NCBI GenBank assembly: GCA_000719695.1
Contig: JOHN01000031.1
Coordinates: forward strand, 1 to 64,000
DNA length: 64,000 nt
DNA from: Streptomyces sp. NRRL F-6131
GTDB lineage: Bacteria; Actinomycetota; Actinomycetes; Streptomycetales; Streptomycetaceae
Direction of reading: 5' to 3'
A model generated the notes under the pieces. The model was not told the origin of the DNA. It was given only the letters and a program-made list of their open reading frames with translations, and searched no databases. This document shows positions 27,531-36,001 of this stretch, in pieces (position 1 is the first letter of the stretch; every line of letters starts with the position of its first letter). A program made the position numbers and the translations under genes.

Positions 27531-27960
27531 GGAGGTGCGCTCCTGTGGGGGAGGAGCGGCCGCCGCGGTGGGGGGCGCGGCGGCCGCGTGTGGGGGAGGG
27601 GAGGTCCGCAGTACTGCCTCGAAGGGGGCGGCTCCGGTGCTCCGTTCCGCCCTGGCACAAAAGCTGGACTAGACCATTGGGGGTCGTCAAGCATTGAACC
27701 GTCGGCTTACGGATTCCTTAAGGAAGCAGAGACCGTTCCGTATCCGGCCGTCCGGTGTTCCCCCGGCCGCCCCCGGGGCGCCGCGCGGGTGCGTTCCCGG
27801 TACGTTCCGGCCACCGCGGGCGAGCCCGTCGCGACAGAGTCCGCACAGGACCGTGACCCTCCCGCGACCTGCGGCTTTCCCTGCCGCCACGGGGCGGGAG
27901 TAGGCTGCGCCGGGGGTTCTGAAGCACCCGGTGAAGTGAGCACGGAGGGGCCGAAAAACC
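27531..27960. other. Divergent regulatory region, chitinase and cis-prenyltransferase
   Basis: A 430-base region without genes. Reading left it holds the chitinase promoter and the DasR-type site. Centrally it has the perfect palindrome TTCCTTAAGGAA (27714-27725). Reading right, TAGGCT (27901-27906) is a good -10 for the prenyltransferase, with a leader of about 50 nt. The middle (27660-27730) has low GC. Confidence 0.6.
27665..27676. promoter_or_regulatory. DasR-responsive element (dre)-like operator
   Basis: TGGACTAGACCA differs by one base from the dre core palindrome TGGTCTAGACCA known upstream of streptomycete chitinase genes. It lies 135-146 bases before the chitinase start codon, where it would cover the promoter. 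Confidence 0.7.
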
Positions 27961-28755
27961 ATGGGTCTGCGCGATGTCGTCGAACGCACGCCGGGTCTGC
28001 GCGTCCTGCTGGACGGGATGTACGGCCTCTACGGTCGCCGGGTCGAGGTGCACCTCGCCCGCACCCCGCACCACATCGGCGTGATCCTGGACGGCAACCG
28101 CCGCTGGGCCAAGGCCACCGGCGGCTCCACCGTCTACGGCCACCAGCGCGGCGCCGACAAGATCAGCGAGTTCCTCGGCTGGTGCGACGAGACCCACGTC
28201 AAGGTCGTCACCCTGTGGATGCTCTCCACCGACAACCTCTCCCGCCCGGCCGGCGAGCTCGTCCCGCTGCTCGGCATCATCGAGGACGCCGTCACCAACC
28301 TGGCCGCCGCCCGCCGCTGGCGGGTCAACCCGGTCGGCGCGCTGGACCTGCTGCCGCAGCACACCGCCGACGTCCTGAAGCGCGCCGCCGACGAGACGGC
28401 GGGCATCGAGGGCATCACGGTCAACGTGGCGGTCGGCTACGGCGGTCGGCACGAGATCGCCGACGCCGTCCGTTCGCTGCTCCAGGAGCACGCCGGCCGC
28501 GGTACCTCGATCGAGGAACTGGCCGAGGTGCTGGACGTCGAGCACATCGCCGAGCACCTGTACACCAAGGGGCAGCCCGACCCGGACCTGGTCATCCGCA
28601 CCTCGGGCGAGCAGCGGCTCTCCGGCTTCCTGCTCTGGCAGAGCGCGCACAGCGAGTTCTACTTCTGCGAGGCCTACTGGCCGGCCTTCCGCAAGGTCGA
28701 CTTCCTGCGGGCGCTGCGCGCCTTCGAGCAGCGCAACCGGCGGATGGGCCTCTGA
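27961..28755 (+). CDS. Cis-prenyltransferase (isoprenyl diphosphate synthase, UppS family)
   Basis: The 264-residue enzyme extends allylic diphosphates with cis isoprene units. Signature regions are HIGVILDGNRRWAK (catalytic D44), the YGHQRGADKI helix, LWMLSTDNLSRP, and RTSGEQRLSGFLLWQSAHSEFYF, which holds the conserved arginines and Mg-binding acid. Actinobacteria typically carry two such genes, one making a short Z-prenyl product and one decaprenyl/undecaprenyl diphosphate; the sequence alone does not settle which this is. A TAGGCT -10 lies about 55 nt upstream. Confidence 0.93.
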   Translation: MGLRDVVERTPGLRVLLDGMYGLYGRRVEVHLARTPHHIGVILDGNRRWAKATGGSTVYGHQRGADKISEFLGWCDETHVKVVTLWMLSTDNLSRPAGELVPLLGIIEDAVTNLAAARRWRVNPVGALDLLPQHTADVLKRAADETAGIEGITVNVAVGYGGRHEIADAVRSLLQEHAGRGTSIEELAEVLDVEHIAEHLYTKGQPDPDLVIRTSGEQRLSGFLLWQSAHSEFYFCEAYWPAFRKVDFLRALRAFEQRNRRMGL

Positions 28756-28760
28756 CGGGG

Positions 28761-28782
28761 CCCGTCGTCCCGGGACGACGGG
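28761..28782 (+). terminator. Perfect palindrome after the prenyltransferase gene
   Basis: A 22-nt perfect palindrome (arms CCCGTCGTCCC and GGGACGACGGG) begins 5 bases past the stop codon and is a likely terminator. Confidence 0.65.
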
Positions 28783-28947
28783 ATTGACCACCGTAGAGGC
28801 TGGCCTACCCGGCGGCCGGGCGAGGCCAAACGTTCACCCGCAATGATCCGTCAGTTCTCCGGGAACGCGAATGCACCGCCCCCCGCCTGGGAATACTCCG
28901 ATCAGACCGGCCCCGAGGCCACCGGGGCAGCGGGGGCCGGCTTGCCG

Positions 28948-28968
28948 CGGATGACGCAGGGTCATCCG
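28948..28968 (+). promoter_or_regulatory. Hairpin or operator just before the PIN-PhoH gene
   Basis: CGGATGAC (28948-28955) and GTCATCCG (28961-28968) form an 8-bp perfect inverted repeat with a 5-nt spacer, 13 bases before the GTG start. It could be an mRNA leader hairpin or a DNA operator. Confidence 0.45.
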
Positions 28969-28981
28969 CCCTGGAGGCCTA

Positions 28982-30316
28982 GTGGTCAGTTCCAAGAGCC
29001 GCCGGACACCAGACCGGCGCACGTACGTTCTCGACACCAGTGTGCTGCTGGCGGACCCGCTCGCCATGACCCGCTTCGAGGAGCACGAGGTCGTCCTCCC
29101 CGTGGTCGTGGTCACCGAGCTGGAGGCCAAGCGGCACCACCCGGAGCTGGGCTACTTCGCCCGCCAGGCGCTGCGGCTGCTCGACGACTACCGGATCCGG
29201 TTCGGCCGCCTCGACGAACCGATCCCGGTCGGCGAGCTCGGCGGCACCATCCGGGTCGAGCTCAACCACTCGGACACCTCGATACTGCCGGCCGGCTACC
29301 GGGCCGGTGGCGGCGAGGCCGACACCCGGATCCTGGCGGTGGCGCGCAACCTGCAGGCCGAGGGGTACGACGTCACCGTCGTCTCCAAGGACCTCCCGCT
29401 GCGGATCAAGGCGTCCTCGGTGGGCCTGCTCGCCGAGGAGTACCGGGCCGAGCTGGCGATCACCTCCGGCTGGACCGGCATGGCGGAACTGCACGTCGCC
29501 GCCGACGACGTGGACGCGCTGTTCGCGGCCGGCCACGACGCCGGCGTCGACGTCGAGGGCACCGCCGAGCTGCCCGTGCACACCGGACTCGTGCTCACCT
29601 CCGAGCGCGGCAAGGCCCTGGGCCGGGTCGCCGGCGACGGCCGGGTCCGGCTGGTGCGCGGCGAACGCGAGGCCTTCGGCCTGCGCGGGCGCAGCGCCGA
29701 GCAGCGGGTGGCGCTGGACCTGTTGCTGGATCCGGAGGTGGGGATCGTCTCGCTGGGCGGGCGGGCGGGGACGGGCAAGTCGGCGCTGGCGCTGTGCGCG
29801 GGGCTGGAGGCGGTGCTGGAGCGCCAGCAGCACCGCAAGGTGATGGTGTTCCGGCCGTTGTACGCGGTGGGCGGGCAGGAGCTGGGTTATCTGCCGGGGT
29901 CCGAGTCGGAGAAGATGAGCCCCTGGGCACAGGCGGTCTTCGACACCCTGTCGGCGGTGACCACGCCGGACGTGATCGAGGAGGTCATCTCCCGGGGGAT
30001 GCTGGAGGTCCTGCCGCTCACCCACATCCGGGGGCGTTCCCTGCACGACGCCTTCGTGATCGTGGACGAGGCGCAGTCGCTGGAGCGCAACGTCCTGCTG
30101 ACGGTGCTGTCCCGGATCGGCCAGGGGTCGCGGGTGGTCCTCACCCACGACGTCGCCCAGCGCGACAACCTCCGCGTCGGCCGCTACGACGGCGTGGTGG
30201 CGGTGGTCGAGAAGCTGAAGGGCCATCCGCTCTTCGCCCACATCACCCTCACCCGCTCCGAGCGTTCGCCGATCGCGGCCCTGGTGACCGAGATGCTGGA
30301 GGACGTTCAGCCCTGA
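28982..30316 (+). CDS. PIN-PhoH fusion protein (RNA-targeting ATPase)
   Basis: This 444-residue two-domain protein has an N-terminal PIN nuclease domain with acidic residues D18 (VLDTSVLL), E46 (TELEAK), D114 (GEADTRILA) and D137 (SKDLPLR), and a C-terminal PhoH ATPase domain. The latter has Walker [10 protein letters not shown] (259-267) and Walker B FVIVDEAQ (about 356-363). This is the PhoH2 architecture, reported in mycobacteria to unwind and cut RNA. The GTG at 28982 has GGAGG about 10 nt upstream. Elsewhere PhoH2 can be paired with a small antitoxin-like gene; none is evident here. Confidence 0.93.
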   Translation: MVSSKSRRTPDRRTYVLDTSVLLADPLAMTRFEEHEVVLPVVVVTELEAKRHHPELGYFARQALRLLDDYRIRFGRLDEPIPVGELGGTIRVELNHSDTSILPAGYRAGGGEADTRILAVARNLQAEGYDVTVVSKDLPLRIKASSVGLLAEEYRAELAITSGWTGMAELHVAADDVDALFAAGHDAGVDVEGTAELPVHTGLVLTSERGKALGRVAGDGRVRLVRGEREAFGLRGRSAEQRVALDLLLDPEVGIVSLGGRAGTGKSALALCAGLEAVLERQQHRKVMVFRPLYAVGGQELGYLPGSESEKMSPWAQAVFDTLSAVTTPDVIEEVISRGMLEVLPLTHIRGRSLHDAFVIVDEAQSLERNVLLTVLSRIGQGSRVVLTHDVAQRDNLRVGRYDGVVAVVEKLKGHPLFAHITLTRSERSPIAALVTEMLEDVQP

Positions 30317-30400
30317 TCCGGACTTTCCGGACACTGAGTGACAGAGGCTGACAGGGGCTGACATTGGCGGGCAAAGAGGACGAAGCCGTCAATTCGCAGC

Positions 30401-30432
30401 ACGGGGCCCGCTCCTGACGGAGCGGGCCCCGT
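30401..30432 (+). terminator. Terminator after the PIN-PhoH gene
   Basis: A perfect 13-bp stem (30401-30413 with 30420-30432) and a 6-nt loop followed by CCCTTTC. Confidence 0.85.
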
Positions 30433-30800
30433 CCCTTTCATCACATCGAGTGCTTTCTGTCCGGCCAACGCCAGGACGGTGAATGTGACATCCGCCACGC
30501 AACCGGGAATTGCGTCGACAGTGTCCGGTGCGGCATGGTGAGGGTTCTGTCAGGCCCCGCGTACGGCATGGCAGGGCTTCCGGGAGACCGGGGGTCCGGC
30601 CCGGACGGTCCACCAACTCCGGTCAGTGGACGCACAATTGAAGACCTGAGCCGTACGCCGCCCGATCACAACGCCCGGTCGACCCAACTCGACCGGACGC
30701 CGGGTCAGCACCTCCCGTGACCAGCACCGTACGGAGGGCAGCGCCAAGGGGCATGTTGCGCCCGTACGGTCACGCGTGGGCGATGCTGGAAGGAATCCAT
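30433..30800 (+). other. Long leader region of the SLT-fold protein gene
   Basis: Noncoding stretch of about 370 bases upstream of a secreted lysozyme-like protein. ACCGTACGG (30726-30734) pairs with CCGTACGGT (30762-30770) around a 27-nt loop. I looked for the conserved segments of the c-di-AMP (ydaO) riboswitch that often precedes cell-wall hydrolase genes in streptomycetes and did not find them. A promoter is presumably present but not pinpointed. Confidence 0.5.
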
Positions 30801-31571
30801 GTGACTCGGATCTCGGTCCGGGGAGTTGCTGTCGCCTCCGCCACCGCCGTCACCGCTGTCGGCGCCGTGGTGGGTATGGCCTCGGGCAGCGAGGGCAAGA
30901 CGACGCAGACGGTCGACGTCGCCGGCGCGACGCTGCTTGCCGAAGTCCCCTCCGGCGCCCAGGCGCAGACCATCAGCGACAACATCGGCACGCAGGCGTC
31001 CGCCCAGCAGGCCGCCGCCGACGCCGCCGCCAAGGCCGCCGCCGAGCAGAAGGCAGCCGAGGAGGCCGCGCGCCAGCAGGCCGCCGCCGAGGCGCAGGCC
31101 AAGGCCGACGCCGCTGCCAAGGAGGCGGCCGACGCCGCCGCCAAGGCCGATGCGGAGAAGGCCGCGAAGGCCGCCGAGGAGAAGCGGAAGGCCGACGAGG
31201 CCGCCGCCAACCGCTCCAAGGCGCGTTCGGCGATGGCCGCCACCGACAACACCGCGTCCGCCCCGGCGGTCTCGGTCAGCCCCGGTTCGGTGCAGGAGCT
31301 GGCCCAGCAGATCGTCGGCAACGACGCCCAGTTCCAGTGCTTCAGCCAGATCGTGAAGCGCGAGAGCGGCTGGAACTACACCGCCACCAACAAGAGCTCC
31401 GGCGCGTACGGCCTGGTCCAGGCGCTGCCCGGCTCCAAGATGGCCTCGGCGGGCGCCGACTGGCGCACCAACCCGGCCACCCAGATCAAGTGGGGCCTCG
31501 GCTACATGAACAGCCGCTACGGCAGCCCCTGTGGCGCCTGGTCGTTCTGGCAGTCGCACCACTGGTACTAG
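30801..31571 (+). CDS. Secreted SLT/Rpf-like lysozyme-fold protein with coiled coil
   Basis: The 256-residue protein has a signal peptide or membrane anchor (about 8-28), a long Ala/Lys/Glu coiled coil (about 65-140) and a C-terminal lysozyme-fold domain. Glutamate E188 in VKRESGWNY is the expected catalytic acid, followed by SSGAYGLVQALPGSKM and a C180/C244 pair that may form a disulfide. It probably cleaves or binds peptidoglycan, like transglycosylase SLT and aggregation-promoting-factor proteins. Start GTG 30801 is chosen because GGAAGGA lies 6 nt upstream and the signal sequence then begins properly. Confidence 0.9.
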   Translation: MTRISVRGVAVASATAVTAVGAVVGMASGSEGKTTQTVDVAGATLLAEVPSGAQAQTISDNIGTQASAQQAAADAAAKAAAEQKAAEEAARQQAAAEAQAKADAAAKEAADAAAKADAEKAAKAAEEKRKADEAAANRSKARSAMAATDNTASAPAVSVSPGSVQELAQQIVGNDAQFQCFSQIVKRESGWNYTATNKSSGAYGLVQALPGSKMASAGADWRTNPATQIKWGLGYMNSRYGSPCGAWSFWQSHHWY

Positions 31572-31578
31572 GAACGTC

Positions 31579-31617
31579 CGCTGCGGCCCCCCGACACGTC
31601 GTCGGGGGGCCGCAGCG
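31579..31617 (+). terminator. Strong terminator after the SLT gene
   Basis: A perfect 17-bp stem (31579-31595 with 31601-31617) with loop ACGTC, followed by TTTTCCGTT. Confidence 0.92.
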
Positions 31618-32034
31618 TTTTCCGTTCCGGGGCGCGCCGCGGGCGTGCGGGCGGAGCCCCTGTTCGGGAGCGGGCCGCGCCGCCCGGGCTGCGCTGACCA
31701 GTGCGCCCACGGGCGGTGCGGTCCTGGGTGCGGACGCGGGGACGGGGAGGGGTCCTGGTAGCTCCCCGCACCGGCCGGTCCGCCGACAGAAGGCTCCTGT
31801 TCCCGCCCGACTCCTCCCCACTGTCCTGTGCCTGAAACCACCGGGGACATGCGGGTTTGCCCCGGAATCGCCCCCTGCCCGACCGGCCTCCGCCCGGAAG
31901 AACCCGCGCCGATCCCGTTCACCGGGCGGACTCACCGGGTCCGGGCCGGGTAGCGTCTATCCCTGACGGCCGTGGCGGGACCCACGGCGTGCCGCCGCAC
32001 CGGGCGGCTCCGGCGGGGAGAAGTGGTAACGAGC
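31618..32034 (+). other. Upstream region of the AI-2E permease gene
   Basis: About 415 bases without a recognised gene. TAGCGT (31951-31956) is a reasonable -10 element. The leader after it contains a 7-bp hairpin (GCCGTGG 31969-31975 with CCACGGC 31982-31988). Nothing else stands out. Confidence 0.5.
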
Positions 32035-33531
32035 ATGGCGCGGGGCGGAAAGGCCTTCAAGGCCGTGGCCAAGGGCATGGCCGTGGTGGCGAGCGCGGCC
32101 GCCGTCATCGAACGGCGCCGACGGGCCGCGATGGCGGCCGACTTCCACGAACCGCCGCACCTGTCGCACCCGCCGCACCTGTCTCATCTCCCGCATCTCC
32201 CGCATCCGGTGGACGCGGAGGACCCGCTCGCGGCTGCGCAGGCCACTCCGCTGCCCGGTCCGCGCGGGGCGGCCGCCGTCGCGCCGGTCGTCCCCGCGCC
32301 GGCACCCGCGTCCGCTCCGGAGCCCGCGCCGGCCGCGCCGGCTCCGGTGTCCGCCCCGGTGTCCGCCCCCGTCTCCACGCACGGTCACTTCGGCCGGCCC
32401 GCGACCCCCGCCGAGGCGGTGCCGTGGGGTCTGCGGGTGGCCGCCGAGTCCACCTGGCGGCTGCTGCTGCTCGGCGGCGCGCTCTACGTCGTCTTCTACA
32501 TCGTCGACATGCTGCGGCTGGTCGCCTTCGCGGTGCTCGCCTCGCTGCTGATCTCGGCGCTGCTGGAGCCCACCGTCTCCTGGCTGCGCCGGCACGGGGT
32601 CCCGCGCTCGCTGGCCGCCGGAGGCGTGTTCATGAGCGGACTGGCCGGCATCGGACTGGTCGGCTGGTTCGTGGTGTGGCAGGTGACCACCAACCTGGAG
32701 ACCGTCACCAGCAAGGTCAAGGCCGGCGTCGATCAGCTGCGGGACTGGCTGATCACCGGGCCGCTGCACCTGACCGAGCAGCAGATCACCGACTTCGCCA
32801 ACCAGATCACCAAGGCGATCAGCACCAACAGCGAGCAGATCACCTCGGCCAGCATCACCGGTGCGCAGATCGCCGTCGAGGTGCTGACCGCCGTCCTGCT
32901 CGCCTTCTTCACCACCTTCTTCCTCCTCTACGACGGCGAGCGGATCTGGAACTGGGCGCTGCGCGGCCTGCCCCGGCACTCCCGGTACGCGATGGCGGGC
33001 GCCGGCCCGAAGGCCTGGGCCACCCTGACCGCCTACGTCCGCGGCACCGTCTGCGTGGCCTTCATCGACGCGGTCTGCATCGGCGTCGGCATCCAGCTGC
33101 TCGGCGTGCCGATGGCGCTGCCGCTCGCCGTGATCATCTTCCTCGGCGCCTTCGTCCCGCTGGTCGGCGCGCTGGTCACCGGGACGGTCGCGGTCCTGAT
33201 CGCGCTCGTCACCACCACGCCGTGGACGGCGCTGATGGTGCTGGTCGTGCTGATCGCCGTCCAGCAGATCGAGGGGCACGTGCTCCAGCCGCTGATCCTC
33301 GGGCGCGCCGTCCGGGTCCATCCGCTCGGTGTGGTGCTGGGCGTGGCCGCCGGCTCCATCATCGGGGGCATCGGCGGCGCGATCGTCGCGGTTCCGCTCA
33401 TCGCGGTCACCAACACCGTGGTCACCCACCTCCGCCGCCGCAACGAGGCCGGCCAGGCCGTGTTCACCGCGCTCGAGGCCGCCCGCGAAGCCGCCACCCG
33501 CCCGCAGGCCCCGGCGCCGCCCGCCGGCTGA
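32035..33531 (+). CDS. AI-2E family transporter with His-rich N-terminal extension
   Basis: This 498-residue membrane protein has an AI-2E (PerM/TqsA-like) core from about residue 135, with about eight helices. Landmarks are LRLVAFAVLASLLISALLEP, the long amphipathic soluble segment (about 210-285) and the C-terminal PLVGALVTGTVAVLIAL and GHVLQPLILGRAVRVHPLGV regions. Substrates vary, and export of a quorum signal should not be assumed. The first 130 residues are unusual: seven histidines between 38 and 57 in PHLSH/PHLPH repeats, then a Pro/Ala linker. Start ATG 32035 is favoured; GTG 32023 is an alternative. Confidence 0.88.
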   Translation: MARGGKAFKAVAKGMAVVASAAAVIERRRRAAMAADFHEPPHLSHPPHLSHLPHLPHPVDAEDPLAAAQATPLPGPRGAAAVAPVVPAPAPASAPEPAPAAPAPVSAPVSAPVSTHGHFGRPATPAEAVPWGLRVAAESTWRLLLLGGALYVVFYIVDMLRLVAFAVLASLLISALLEPTVSWLRRHGVPRSLAAGGVFMSGLAGIGLVGWFVVWQVTTNLETVTSKVKAGVDQLRDWLITGPLHLTEQQITDFANQITKAISTNSEQITSASITGAQIAVEVLTAVLLAFFTTFFLLYDGERIWNWALRGLPRHSRYAMAGAGPKAWATLTAYVRGTVCVAFIDAVCIGVGIQLLGVPMALPLAVIIFLGAFVPLVGALVTGTVAVLIALVTTTPWTALMVLVVLIAVQQIEGHVLQPLILGRAVRVHPLGVVLGVAAGSIIGGIGGAIVAVPLIAVTNTVVTHLRRRNEAGQAVFTALEAAREAATRPQAPAPPAG

Positions 33532-33594
33532 CCGGCCCGCCGCCGGACCGGTCGGCCGATCGACCGGCCGACGAGCCGACCGCCGAGCACGACA

Positions 33595-33640
33595 GAACGG
33601 GCCCCGGCTCCGGACCGAAGTCCGGGGCCGGGGCCCGTTC
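33595..33640. terminator. Bidirectional terminator between AI-2E and ahpD
   Basis: A 21-bp stem (33595-33615 with 33620-33640, one G-U pair) with loop CGAA lies between convergent genes. Confidence 0.9.
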
Positions 33641-33654
33641 AGGATGGTGCGGGG

Positions 33655-34197
33655 TCAGGCGGTGACGCTCGCCAGGGCGGCCTCGGAGTCGAGGACACCG
33701 GCGACGGCCTGGAGGACGGCGGCGATCTTCATCGAGGCCTGGATGACCTCGCGGTCCACGTTCGCCTTGCGGAGCACGGCCTCGTGCGAGTCGAGGCACT
33801 GGCCGCAGCCGTTGATCGCGGAGACCGCGAAGCACCAGAGCTCGAAGTCGATCTTCTCGACGCCCGGGGTGCCGATGATGTTCATCCGCAGACCGGCCCG
33901 CATGCTGCTGTACTCCTTGTCGGAGAGCAGGTGCAGCGTCCGGTAGTAGACGTTGTTCATCCCCATGACCGCGGCCGCGCCCTTGGCGGCGTTGTACGCC
34001 TCCGGGGAGAGGTTGGCCTTGGCCTCGGGCTCCAGCGCACGCAGCACGGCGGGGCTGCGGGTGGCCATCGCGCAGGAGAGCACGGTGCCCCAGAGCTGCT
34101 GGGCGGGGAGGTCGGAGTTGCCGATGACCGAGCCCAGGTTGAGCTTGAGGTCCTTGGCGTAGTCCGGGAGGGCGGACTTCAGGTCGTCGAGGGCCAT
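33655..34197 (-). CDS. ahpD: Alkyl hydroperoxide reductase AhpD
   Basis: AhpD is the carboxymuconolactone-decarboxylase-fold partner that re-reduces AhpC in actinobacteria, which lack AhpF. The CxxC redox pair is C131-GQ-C134, with H138 in the proton relay ([13 protein letters not shown]). Length of 180 residues is usual. The ATG is 3 bases beyond the ahpC stop, so the two are one operon and translationally coupled. Expression should follow OxyR control through the shared upstream promoter. Confidence 0.97.
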   Translation of the reverse strand: MALDDLKSALPDYAKDLKLNLGSVIGNSDLPAQQLWGTVLSCAMATRSPAVLRALEPEAKANLSPEAYNAAKGAAAVMGMNNVYYRTLHLLSDKEYSSMRAGLRMNIIGTPGVEKIDFELWCFAVSAINGCGQCLDSHEAVLRKANVDREVIQASMKIAAVLQAVAGVLDSEAALASVTA

Positions 34198-34200
34198 GGG

Positions 34201-34752
34201 TCAGCCCGCCAGCAGGGCCTGGGCGTCGAGGGTGTCCTCGCCCTTGTTCCAGTTGCACGGGCACAGCTCGTCGGTCTGCAGGGCGTCCAGCACCCGCAGG
34301 ACCTCCTTGGGGTTACGGCCGACGGAGCCGGCGGTCACCATGACGAACTGGATCTCGTTGTTCGGGTCGACGATGAAGACGGCGCGCTGGGCGGTGCCGT
34401 CCGCGGCCTCGACGCCACAGGCGCGCATCAGCTCGTGCTTGACGTCGGCCAGCATCGGGAACGGCAGGTCGCGCAGGTCCTTGTGGTCCTTGCGCCAGGC
34501 GTGGTGCACGAACTCCGAGTCGCCGGAGACGCCGAGGATCTGGGCGTCGCGGTCGGCGAACTCGTCGTTCAGCTTGCCGAACGCGGCGATCTCGGTCGGG
34601 CAGACGAAGGTGAAGTCCATCGGCCAGAAGAAGACGATCTTCCACTTGCCCTCGTAGGACTTGTGGTTGATCTCGGCGAAGGCGTTCGCGGCGTCCAGGT
34701 CGACGCAGGCGTTGAGTTCGAACTCGGGGAACTTGTCACCGATCGTGAGCAC
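34201..34752 (-). CDS. ahpC: Peroxiredoxin AhpC
   Basis: This typical 2-Cys peroxiredoxin reduces hydrogen peroxide and organic peroxides. The peroxidatic cysteine is C51 in DFTFVCPTE; the C-terminal DELCPCNW contributes the resolving cysteines, the three-cysteine arrangement seen in actinobacterial AhpC. The 183-residue protein starts at GTG 34752 with AGGAGA upstream; longer frames would cross the divergent oxyR promoter. It is first gene of the ahpCD operon, divergent from oxyR. Confidence 0.97.
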   Translation of the reverse strand: MLTIGDKFPEFELNACVDLDAANAFAEINHKSYEGKWKIVFFWPMDFTFVCPTEIAAFGKLNDEFADRDAQILGVSGDSEFVHHAWRKDHKDLRDLPFPMLADVKHELMRACGVEAADGTAQRAVFIVDPNNEIQFVMVTAGSVGRNPKEVLRVLDALQTDELCPCNWNKGEDTLDAQALLAG

Positions 34753-34944
34753 GTTCGCTTCTCCTGAAGTGAGACTGAGGGGAGTTTGTCCGTTTTGCGG
34801 AACGGTCTCCACCATTCCACATCGTGGACTGATCAGGGAAATAGCTACACTCGATGTGTCTGATCGGAGAGAGTTATCAACAGCCCCACGCCCCCCTCCC
34901 GCCCCGCCCGTCGCAGGACCCCCGCCCGCAAACCCGACGCGACT
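34753..34944. promoter_or_regulatory. ahpC-oxyR divergent control region
   Basis: This 192-base region separates the start codons. Its AT-rich centre (about 34800-34880) has CTGATC at 34829-34834 and again at 34860-34865, and TACACT (34846-34851), a possible -10 for oxyR. Binding of OxyR here is expected from the standard arrangement of the locus; I could not assign the exact operator. Confidence 0.55.
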
Positions 34945-35898
34945 GTGGCGAACGCCACCTCGCGCGGCCCCCGGTCGCCCACGGTCGCCCAGCTCAGGGC
35001 CTTCGTGGCGGTGGCCGAGCACCGGCACTTCCGGGAGGCGGCGGCGGCCACCGGGACGAGTCAGCCGGCCCTCTCCGGGGCGGTCGCGGCGCTGGAGGAG
35101 TCGCTGGGCGCGCAGCTCGTCGAGCGTACGACGCGCAGGGTGATGATCACTCCGCTGGGTGAGCGCGTGCTGGAGCACGCGCGCCGGGTGCTCGCCTCCC
35201 TCCAGGCGCTCACCGAGGAGGTGGAGGCCGCCCGCCGCCCGTTCACCGGGCCGCTGCACCTGGGCGTCATCCCGACCGTCGCGCCGTACCTGCTGCCGAC
35301 GGTGCTGCGGCTGGTCCGTGACCGCTACCCGGAGTTGGAGCTGCACGTCCACGAGGAGCGGACCCCCTCGCTGCTGGAGGGCCTGGCCGCCGGGCGGCTG
35401 GACGTGCTGCTGCTGGCGCTTCCGGCCGGCGGCAGCTCGCCGACCCGGGACGTCCCGCTGTTCGACGAGGACTTCGTCCTGGTCACCCCGCCCGACCACG
35501 AGCTGGCCGGCCGGGCCGACGTGGCGCGCGACGTGCTGCTCGACCTGGACGTGCTGCTGCTGGAGGAGGGCCACTGCCTGCGGGACCAGGCGCTCGACAT
35601 CTGCCGCGAGGTCGGGGCCGACCCGGGCGGCTCCACCACCAGGGCGGCCGGCCTGTCCACGCTGGTGCAACTGGTGGCCGGCGGCCTCGGGGTGACCCTG
35701 CTGCCCGCCACGGCGCTGGACGTCGAGGCGGGGCGCGCCGACCGGCTGGCCGCCGTCCGCTTCGCCGCCCCCGCGCCGGGCCGCCGGATCGGACTCGCCA
35801 CCCGGCCGGGCTCGGCCCGCAGCGCCGAGTACGACCGCTTCGCGGCCTCGCTGCGCGAGGTGCTGGCCGACCTGCCGGTCCGGATCGTCCAGCCCTGA
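34945..35898 (+). CDS. oxyR: Peroxide sensor OxyR (LysR family)
   Basis: This 317-residue LysR-type activator has an N-terminal winged helix (about 12-70, TVAQLRAFVAVAEHRHFREAA and TSQPALSGAVAALE) and a periplasmic-binding-like regulatory domain. The peroxide-sensing cysteines are C211 and C220 in GHCLRDQALDIC, the same nine-residue spacing as in classical OxyR. It is divergent from ahpCD, its expected target. Start GTG 34945 lacks a strong ribosome site, so the N-terminal few residues are uncertain. Confidence 0.95.
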   Translation: MANATSRGPRSPTVAQLRAFVAVAEHRHFREAAAATGTSQPALSGAVAALEESLGAQLVERTTRRVMITPLGERVLEHARRVLASLQALTEEVEAARRPFTGPLHLGVIPTVAPYLLPTVLRLVRDRYPELELHVHEERTPSLLEGLAAGRLDVLLLALPAGGSSPTRDVPLFDEDFVLVTPPDHELAGRADVARDVLLDLDVLLLEEGHCLRDQALDICREVGADPGGSTTRAAGLSTLVQLVAGGLGVTLLPATALDVEAGRADRLAAVRFAAPAPGRRIGLATRPGSARSAEYDRFAASLREVLADLPVRIVQP

Positions 35899-35902
35899 CG
35901 CG

Positions 35903-35958
35903 ACGGGCCTGACGGGACGGGCCTGACGGGACGGGCCTGACGGGACGGGTCTGGCGCG
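35903..35958. repeat. 14-bp tandem repeats between oxyR and tetR
   Basis: GACGGGCCTGACGG is repeated three times exactly (35903-35944), then a fourth diverged copy; looser copies continue to about 35985. Noncoding, between convergent genes. Confidence 0.85.
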
Positions 35959-36001
35959 AAGGTCTGACGGCAGAGGCCTGACGGGGGCCGCCGGGTCCGG
36001 G

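Noticed and set aside
30317..30800. c-di-AMP (ydaO) riboswitch before the SLT gene
   Set aside because: The gene class made this likely, but the conserved sequence blocks of that riboswitch could not be found.
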